Shown piece after piece: positions 5,894 to 10,554 of a stretch of 10,554 nt of DNA. Under the pieces are notes generated by a model. That model saw only the letters and a list, made by a program, of their open reading frames with translations, had not been told where the DNA came from and searched no databases. The translations under genes and the position numbers were made by a program. The stretch is taken from assembly GCA_003140115.1 (NCBI GenBank), contig PLIQ01000227.1, positions 3,805 through 14,358 of the forward strand, given 5' to 3'. How positions within the stretch are numbered: the first letter of the stretch is position 1; each line of letters opens with the position of its first letter. This DNA is from Actinomycetota bacterium. Its GTDB lineage: Bacteria; Actinomycetota; Actinomycetes; Streptosporangiales; Streptosporangiaceae.

Positions 5894-7270
5894 GTGGCCG
5901 TCGAGGTCCTGCTCCCCAAGCTGGGGCTGACCATGGAGTACGGGCTGATCGAGGAGTGGCTCGTCGCGCCCGGCACCGCGGTCAAGCCAGGCGACCCGCT
6001 GCTGCGGCTGGCCACCGACAAGGTGGACGTCGAGGTCGAAGCGGAAGGGTCCGGCCTGTTCCACCCGGTCGTCGCGTCGGGCGCGGAACTGCCGCCCGGC
6101 GCCCTGATCGGCTGGCTGCTTGAGACCGGCGAAGCGCTACCCGGAGCCCCCTCCGGCACGCCCGCCGCCACCGGCACGCCCGCCGCCGGGACACCAGCCA
6201 CCGCGACACCCGCAGCCACCGCGACACCCGCAGCCACCGCGACACCCGCGGCCGACCCCGCCCGCAACGGACGCGTGTTCTCCTCGCCCAACGCCCGTCG
6301 GGTAGCCCGCGAGCGGGGCATCGACGTCACGCTGCTGACCGGCACCGGCCCCGGTGGCCGCATCATCACCGCCGACGTGCTGGACGCGGCCACCGCGCCA
6401 GCCAGCCCCGACGCCAGCCCCGGCGCCGTCTCGCCGCTGGTGCGCCGGGACGCCACCGCGGCCGGAGTGGATCTCGCCGCCGTGGCCGGCACCGGCCCGG
6501 GCGGCAAGGTCCTCCGCGCGGACGTCGCCGCCGCGTCCCGCCCGGCCCCCGCCAGCGCCCCGGCCACCGCTCCAGAAGGCACGCCAGGCATCGCAGCTCA
6601 AGTCATCCCCCTGACCGGGATGCGCGGCGTCATCGCCACCCGGATGCACGCCAGCCTGCAGGAGATGGCCCAGCTCACCCTGGGCACCGAGGCCACCATG
6701 GACGCCGCGATGGCGCTGCGGGCCCAGCTCAAGGAGCAGTGGCAGCAGGCGCCGACCATTACCGACCTGGTCGTCCGGGCCGCCGCGCTGGCCCTGCGCG
6801 AACACCCCCGCCTGAACGCCTCGGTCCACGACAACGCGATCCACGTCCAGCCGGAGATCAACGTGGGCCTCGCGGTCGCCCTCGAGGAGGGCCTGATGGT
6901 CCCGGTCCTCAAGCGCGCCGACCAGCTGCCGCTGTCCGCCATGGCCGCCGAGACCAGAAGGCTGGCCCAGGCCGCCCGCACCGGAAAGCTGACCCTGCCC
7001 GAGCTCGAGGGCGGCACGTTCACCGTCAGCACCCTGGGCAGCTTCGGCATCGACTTCTTCACCCCGGTGATCAGCCAGGGGCAGGTCGCGATCCTGGGCG
7101 TCGGCCGGCTTCGCGACTCGGTCCGCTGGGAAGAAAGCACGCCCGTAAAAACACAAGTACTCACCCTGAGCATTACCTTCGACCACCGCGCCGTGGACGG
7201 CGCGCCCGCCGCCGAGTACCTGCGGTCCGTGGTCTCCCGTCTGGCCACCCCCCTGTCACTGCTCGCCTAG
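5894..7270 (+). CDS. Lipoyl-domain acyltransferase E2 component with two E3/E1-binding domains
   Basis: A 458-residue E2. An N-terminal lipoyl domain (residues 1-78) carries the lipoylated lysine K43 in TDKVDVEVE. A Pro/Ala/Thr linker (about 83-123) is encoded partly by an 18-base repeat. There are two tandem peripheral subunit-binding domains: FSSPNARRVARERGID...GTGPGGRIITADV (129-162) and VSPLVRRDATAAGVD...GTGPGGKVLRADV (179-211). After a second flexible linker comes the catalytic acyltransferase domain (about 237-458) with TVSTLGSFGIDFFTP and the active-site HRAVDG (H431, D435). It transfers the acyl group from lipoyl to CoA. The GTG start follows the E1 beta stop by one base. Most E2s of this type have a single binding domain. 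No E3 dihydrolipoamide dehydrogenase gene is in the window, so it must be shared or lie beyond it. Confidence 0.93.
   Translation: MAVEVLLPKLGLTMEYGLIEEWLVAPGTAVKPGDPLLRLATDKVDVEVEAEGSGLFHPVVASGAELPPGALIGWLLETGEALPGAPSGTPAATGTPAAGTPATATPAATATPAATATPAADPARNGRVFSSPNARRVARERGIDVTLLTGTGPGGRIITADVLDAATAPASPDASPGAVSPLVRRDATAAGVDLAAVAGTGPGGKVLRADVAAASRPAPASAPATAPEGTPGIAAQVIPLTGMRGVIATRMHASLQEMAQLTLGTEATMDAAMALRAQLKEQWQQAPTITDLVVRAAALALREHPRLNASVHDNAIHVQPEINVGLAVALEEGLMVPVLKRADQLPLSAMAAETRRLAQAARTGKLTLPELEGGTFTVSTLGSFGIDFFTPVISQGQVAILGVGRLRDSVRWEESTPVKTQVLTLSITFDHRAVDGAPAAEYLRSVVSRLATPLSLLA
6195..6248. repeat. Three exact 18-base repeats in the E2 linker
   Basis: CAGCCACCGCGACACCCG occurs three times head to tail at 6195-6212, 6213-6230 and 6231-6248. 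It keeps frame and encodes the TATPAA-type flexible linker between the lipoyl domain and the first binding domain. Copy number is likely to vary between strains. Confidence 0.9.
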
Positions 7271-7286
7271 CCGTACCGGAGGACTC

Positions 7287-8321
7287 ATGCGCGCCCTGCA
7301 GCTCAAGAGCTTCCAGTCCGATCCCCAGCTGGTGGATCTGCCCGAGCCCGAGCCGGGTCCCGGACAGGTCGTCATCAAGGTTGGCGGCGCCGGCGCGTGC
7401 CACTCCGACCTGCACGTGATGCGCGAATTCGCCGAGGGGATGGCCCCGTGGGGCCCGCCGTTCGTGCTCGGGCACGAGGGCGCGGGCTGGGTCCACCGGC
7501 TCGGCAGCGGCGTCAAAGGCCTGGAGCAGGGCGATCCGGTGGCCGTGTATGGCCTGCTCGGCTGCGGGCAGTGCAAACCCTGTGCGGCCGGGGCCGAGAA
7601 CCTGTGCGTGCACGGCATGGAAGGGCCGCCCGGCATCGGGTTCGGCGTGGACGGCGCCATGGCCGAGTACCTGCTCATCGCCGATCCGCGCCGGCTGGTG
7701 CCCATCGGCGACCTCGATCCCGTCGACGTCGCGCCGCTGACCGACGCCGGGCTCACCCCCTACCGCGTGATCAAGCGGGTCCAGCCGAAGCTGACCCCGG
7801 GCTCGCACGCCGTGGTGATCGGGGCCGGCGGCCTCGGGCACCTGGCCATCCAGATCCTCAGCGCGCTGACCCCGGCCACGATCATCGCGGTGGACACCCG
7901 CGAGTCGGCCTTGGCCCTGGCCCGCGAGGTCGGCGCGGCGGCCACGGTCAGGGCCAGCGTCGACGCGGCCGCCGCGGTCATCGACGCGACCGGCGGCGCC
8001 CGGGCCGACGTCGTGCTGGACTTCGTGGGGAGCGCCCCGACCATCGCGCTCGGCGCGGCGGTGGCCAAGGCCGGCATGGACCTGGTCGTGGTGGGCGCCG
8101 CGGCCGGCAACTTCACCTGGAACTTCTACGCGCTGCCGTACGAGGTCAATCTGACCACCTCGTTCTGGGGCTCCCTGCCCGAACTCTATGAGGTCATCGC
8201 GCTGGCCCGGCAGGGCCGGATCAAGGCCCACGTCCAGCGCTTCGGCCTGGACGAGGCGCTGCACGCCTACGAGCTGATGGAACAGGGCCAGCTCTCCGGC
8301 CGCGCCGTCATCGTGCCGTAG
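7287..8321 (+). CDS. Zinc-dependent NAD-type alcohol dehydrogenase (secondary-alcohol ADH-like)
   Basis: A 344-residue medium-chain zinc dehydrogenase. Catalytic-zinc ligands are C38 (ACHSD), H63-E64 (GHEGAG) and probably D153 (PLTDAGLTPY). Structural-zinc cysteines are C93, C96, C99 and C107. The Rossmann turn GAGGLG is at 179-184, and D203 at the end of the next strand indicates NAD(H). The VPIGDLDPV...PLTDAGLTPY stretch and the WGSLPELYEVIALARQGRI block are, from memory, close to Rhodococcus secondary-alcohol dehydrogenase ADH-A. A secondary or bulky alcohol is therefore a reasonable guess for the substrate. The ATG follows GGAGGACTC, 16 bases after the E2 stop, so it is co-transcribed with the E1/E2 genes. 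In context it may make the ketone that E1/E2 then uses, or oxidise the product of the Rieske oxygenase. Exact substrate unknown. Confidence 0.92.
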   Translation: MRALQLKSFQSDPQLVDLPEPEPGPGQVVIKVGGAGACHSDLHVMREFAEGMAPWGPPFVLGHEGAGWVHRLGSGVKGLEQGDPVAVYGLLGCGQCKPCAAGAENLCVHGMEGPPGIGFGVDGAMAEYLLIADPRRLVPIGDLDPVDVAPLTDAGLTPYRVIKRVQPKLTPGSHAVVIGAGGLGHLAIQILSALTPATIIAVDTRESALALAREVGAAATVRASVDAAAAVIDATGGARADVVLDFVGSAPTIALGAAVAKAGMDLVVVGAAAGNFTWNFYALPYEVNLTTSFWGSLPELYEVIALARQGRIKAHVQRFGLDEALHAYELMEQGQLSGRAVIVP

Positions 8322-8341
8322 CCGACCAGTCAAGGAGCAGC

Positions 8342-9340
8342 ATGTCCTCGGCTGAGACGCCCAGCGCCGCGATGTTGACCGTATTCTCCGAACGCCGCAG
8401 CGATCTGCTCATCACGGCCCGCGAGACGCGAGCCGAGGGTGTCGTATCCCTGACCCTGGCCGACCCGGCCGGTGCCCAGCTGCCCGCCTGGACGCCGGGC
8501 GCCCACATCGACCTGCTGCTGGAGGACACCGTCCGGCAGTACTCGCTGTGCGGGACCCCCGGCGACCAGCACCGCTGGCGGATCGCGGTGCTGCTCGACC
8601 CGGACGGCCGCGGCGGTTCCCGCCGGGTGCACGAGACGCTCCAGGCCGGGGACCAGGTGGCCGTCCGCGGCCCGCGCAACCACTTCCCGCTGCACTCGGT
8701 GCCGCGCTACATCTTCCTGGCCGGCGGCATCGGCATCACCCCGATCCTGCCCATGGTCGCGGCCGCGACCGAGGCGGGCGCGGACTGGCGGCTGTACTAC
8801 GGCGGCCGCAGCCAGGCCTCCATGGCCTTCCTCGACGAGCTGGCCGCCTACGGCGACCGGGTGAACCCCTGGCCGCAGGACACCAAGGGCCTGCTGCCGC
8901 TCGACGACATCCTCGCCGACCCGGCCGACGGCACGCTGGTCTACTGCTGCGGGCCAGAAGGCCTGCTGGCCGCGGCCGAGCAGCGCTGCGCGGCCTGGCC
9001 GGCCGGCTCCCTGCACCTGGAGCGGTTCGCCGCCAAGCCGCAGCCCGAGCCGGCCCCCGGCCAGGCGCAGGAGGCCCCATTCGAGGTGGTCTGCCAGCGC
9101 TCCGGGCTGACCGTCACCGTGCCGCCGGGCCAGTCGATCATCGACGCGCTCGAAGAGCAGGGCGTCAGCGTGCTGTCGTCCTGCCTGGAGGGCGTCTGCG
9201 GCACGTGCGAGACCCAGGTGCTGGAGGGCGTCCCCGATCACCGCGACTCGCTGCTGTCCGAGGACGAGCGGGAGGCCAATGAGTACATGATGATATGCGT
9301 CTCGCGGTCGAAGTCCTTTTCGCTGGTGCTCGACCTGTGA
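8342..9340 (+). CDS. Phthalate-dioxygenase-reductase/VanB-type oxidoreductase (flavin, NAD and C-terminal [2Fe-2S] domains)
   Basis: A 332-residue electron-transfer protein with the domain order of the phthalate dioxygenase reductase family. A flavin-binding barrel has RQYSLC at residues 65-70. The NAD domain has GGIGITPILPM at 128-138 and the CCGPEGL motif at 202-208. A Pro/Ala linker near 232-245 leads to a plant-type ferredoxin domain. The [2Fe-2S] ligands are C281, C286, C289 and C319 (CLEGVCGTC, then 29 residues, then C). All key residues are present, so it should be active: it takes hydride from NAD(P)H and delivers single electrons to the Rieske oxygenase encoded 19 bases downstream. 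AAGGAG lies four bases before the ATG. The partner is almost certainly the next gene; FMN as flavin is expected from the family, not shown. Confidence 0.93.
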   Translation: MSSAETPSAAMLTVFSERRSDLLITARETRAEGVVSLTLADPAGAQLPAWTPGAHIDLLLEDTVRQYSLCGTPGDQHRWRIAVLLDPDGRGGSRRVHETLQAGDQVAVRGPRNHFPLHSVPRYIFLAGGIGITPILPMVAAATEAGADWRLYYGGRSQASMAFLDELAAYGDRVNPWPQDTKGLLPLDDILADPADGTLVYCCGPEGLLAAAEQRCAAWPAGSLHLERFAAKPQPEPAPGQAQEAPFEVVCQRSGLTVTVPPGQSIIDALEEQGVSVLSSCLEGVCGTCETQVLEGVPDHRDSLLSEDEREANEYMMICVSRSKSFSLVLDL

Positions 9341-9359
9341 AGACCACCGGGAGGCGGCC

Positions 9360-10403
9360 ATGACCGATAATGCCGGGTCCGCGAACTACCCGCTGAACTG
9401 CTGGTACGTGATCGCGACCAGCGACGAGGTGGGCCGGTCGCTGCTCGCGCGCGAGGCGCTGGGGCGTCGGCTGCTGCTGTTCCGGACCGAGGACGGCCAG
9501 GCCGCGGTGCTCGATGACCGCTGCCCGCACCGCGCGGCGCCGCTGTCCATGGGCACCCTCGACGGCGACCGGGTCGTCTGCGCTTACCACGGCTTCACCT
9601 ACGCGCCGGACGGCCAGTGCGTCCGCGTGCCGTCCCAGCGCCACGTGCCGTACGGGGCGCGGGTGCACAGCTATCCGGTCATCGAGCGGCCGCCGTTCGT
9701 CTGGATCTGGCCCGGCAACCCGGCGCGCAGCCGCGGCACCGAGCCGCCCGACCTGCCGCCGCTGCGCGAGCCCGGCTGGACGGTCCTGGGCGGCTCGCTG
9801 GAGATGGCCGTCAACTACCTGCTGCTGCACGACAACGCGCTGGACCGGACCCACTTCCCCTACGTCCACCCGCACCGGATCCACCGCGGTTACGTGCAGG
9901 ACCCGCCGCCGCTGCGGATCGAGGTGGCCGAGACCACCGTCTCCTACAGCCGGACCTTCACTCCCGCCCCGCTGATCGGCTGGCAGCACGACGCCACCGG
10001 GCTGCCCGCGGACCAGGAGTACACCCAGCGCGAGACCGGCACCTTCGTCTCACCGGCCCTGCACGTGGACGAGATGGACATCATCGGCCCCGACCAGGAC
10101 TACCGGGGCGTGTTCATCCGCGCCTTCACCCCGGTCGACGCCGGCCGCACCCTGATCATCTGGCGCGGCGCCCGCAACTACGCCCACGGCGACGAGTCGG
10201 TGACCGACCGGCTGCGCGAGGTCTACGAGGGCACCATGGCCGAGGACCAGCCCCTGCTCGCGGCGATCCAGGCCGCCACCGGGGGAGCGATCGGCTACCA
10301 GGTCAGCGCCGCCGCCGACGCCGCCGCGATCCGCGCCTACCAGATCGTGGAGGCCCTGCTGGCCGAGGAGAAAGGCTGGGCCTACCCCCGGCGCCGCGAC
10401 TGA
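9360..10403 (+). CDS. Rieske non-heme iron oxygenase, alpha subunit (VanA/dicamba-demethylase-like)
   Basis: A 347-residue oxygenase. The Rieske [2Fe-2S] motif is C55-P-H57 and C74-A-Y-H77. The mononuclear iron site is NALDRTHFPYVH, giving N159, D162, H165 and H170 in the N-x2-D-x2-H-x4-H spacing of VanA and dicamba monooxygenase. D296 in AEDQPLLAAIQ is the likely third iron ligand. Length and the absence of a beta-subunit gene fit the alpha-only, O-demethylating or monohydroxylating class rather than alpha-beta ring dioxygenases. Electrons would come from the reductase immediately upstream. GGGAGG precedes the ATG by five bases. It is the last gene of the rightward operon. Substrate cannot be deduced: vanillate-like methoxyarenes, other aromatics and non-aromatic secondary metabolites are all used by this family. 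Confidence 0.93.
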   Translation: MTDNAGSANYPLNCWYVIATSDEVGRSLLAREALGRRLLLFRTEDGQAAVLDDRCPHRAAPLSMGTLDGDRVVCAYHGFTYAPDGQCVRVPSQRHVPYGARVHSYPVIERPPFVWIWPGNPARSRGTEPPDLPPLREPGWTVLGGSLEMAVNYLLLHDNALDRTHFPYVHPHRIHRGYVQDPPPLRIEVAETTVSYSRTFTPAPLIGWQHDATGLPADQEYTQRETGTFVSPALHVDEMDIIGPDQDYRGVFIRAFTPVDAGRTLIIWRGARNYAHGDESVTDRLREVYEGTMAEDQPLLAAIQAATGGAIGYQVSAAADAAAIRAYQIVEALLAEEKGWAYPRRRD

Positions 10404-10490
10404 GCCGGTGACCGTCCCCCGCGCCGCCGCCCGTCCTGCTCCGGTGTCTTATTTGCCCGAACGACCACCGTACGTGCCCCCCAGCCGGCT

Positions 10491-10508
10491 CGCCGGATAA
10501 ATCCGGTG
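10491..10508. terminator. Inverted repeat CCGGAT-AA-ATCCGG: possible terminator or operator
   Basis: Six-base perfect arms (10493-10498 and 10501-10506) extend in RNA by a G-U and a C-G pair to a seven-pair stem with a UAAA loop. No T-run follows, so if it ends the Rieske transcript it would be of the tail-less kind. It also lies just upstream of the candidate promoter of the next gene, where it could be an operator. Confidence 0.3.
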
Positions 10509-10529
10509 CCTCACCCGGTCACGCGCCGG

Positions 10530-10535
10530 TACGAT
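10530..10535 (+). promoter_or_regulatory. Candidate -10 of a leaderless downstream gene
   Basis: TACGAT matches TAnnnT and is six bases before a GTG at 10542, the spacing typical of leaderless actinobacterial mRNAs. No clear -35 is visible. Confidence 0.4.
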
Positions 10536-10541
10536 CCCGCC

Positions 10542-10554
10542 GTGCCTGAACGCC
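10542..10554 (+). CDS. Possible start of a further gene, cut by the right edge
   Basis: GTG at 10542 opens a frame (Met-Pro-Glu-Arg...) that runs off the window after four codons. The only support is the well-placed TACGAT six bases upstream; there is no ribosome site. Nothing can be said of its function. Confidence 0.3.

Noticed and set aside
5434..6591. Long minus-strand open frame opposite E1 beta and E2
   Set aside because: Low-complexity Ala/Gly/Pro/Ser composition with no domain, lying antisense to two firmly identified genes; a usual by-product of high-GC codon bias.
3899..7270. Housekeeping pyruvate dehydrogenase locus
   Set aside because: Actinobacteria usually use a single-chain E1 (AceE) for this. 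The GFLHLYVGQEA/CKGRGGSMH wording is closer to acetoin dehydrogenase, and the neighbours are catabolic. Not fully excluded.
7173..8333. Minus-strand open frame of 386 codons opposite the alcohol dehydrogenase
   Set aside because: Arg/Gly/Asp/His-rich mirror of a real gene with no recognisable motif.
8330..9361. Minus-strand open frame opposite the reductase
   Set aside because: Spans almost exactly the reductase gene, is rich in Arg/Gly/Ala/Val and has no domain signature; codon-bias shadow.
10404..10490. Intrinsic terminator right after the Rieske stop codon
   Set aside because: I looked for a GC-rich stem followed by a T-run and found only short direct repeats of CCGGTG and small palindromes.

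Overview
The window is high-GC (about 70% by eye), densely packed bacterial DNA. It has strong third-position G/C codon bias, GTG starts, GGAGG-type ribosome sites and very short intergenic gaps. This suggests an Actinomycetota chromosome; the genus cannot be told from the sequence. No rRNA, tRNA, CRISPR array, transposase or phage gene was seen. All ten substantial genes look like metabolic enzymes, and no regulator or transporter is present.

Layout. On the minus strand, reading leftward from about 3783, four tightly packed genes alternate: SDR dehydrogenase (3001-3783), ThuA-domain protein (2174-2998), SDR dehydrogenase (1376-2140), ThuA-domain protein (595-1374). A 76-base gap with a possible promoter follows, then the N-terminal part of an NADP-dependent medium-chain oxidoreductase that runs off the left edge. 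A divergent intergenic region (3784-3898) separates this from a rightward run of six genes: E1 alpha (3899-4897), E1 beta (4906-5892), lipoyl acyltransferase E2 (5894-7270), zinc alcohol dehydrogenase (7287-8321), three-domain flavin/[2Fe-2S] reductase (8342-9340) and Rieske oxygenase (9360-10403). Gaps in this run are 1-20 bases, so it is probably one transcript. The last 151 bases hold a hairpin/inverted repeat and what looks like a leaderless start of a further gene cut by the right edge.

How the genes may work together (inference). The reductase and Rieske protein form a VanAB-like two-component oxygenase able to hydroxylate or O-demethylate a small molecule. The zinc alcohol dehydrogenase and the two SDRs could oxidise alcohol intermediates. 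The acetoin-dehydrogenase-like E1/E2 complex could cleave a 2-oxo acid or acyloin to an acyl-CoA; its E3 must be encoded elsewhere. ThuA-domain proteins are known from keto-sugar metabolism beside dehydrogenases, so the ThuA/SDR pairs hint at a sugar-like or polyhydroxylated substrate or side chain. The combination reads as a catabolic cluster of unknown substrate; I do not recognise it as a named pathway.
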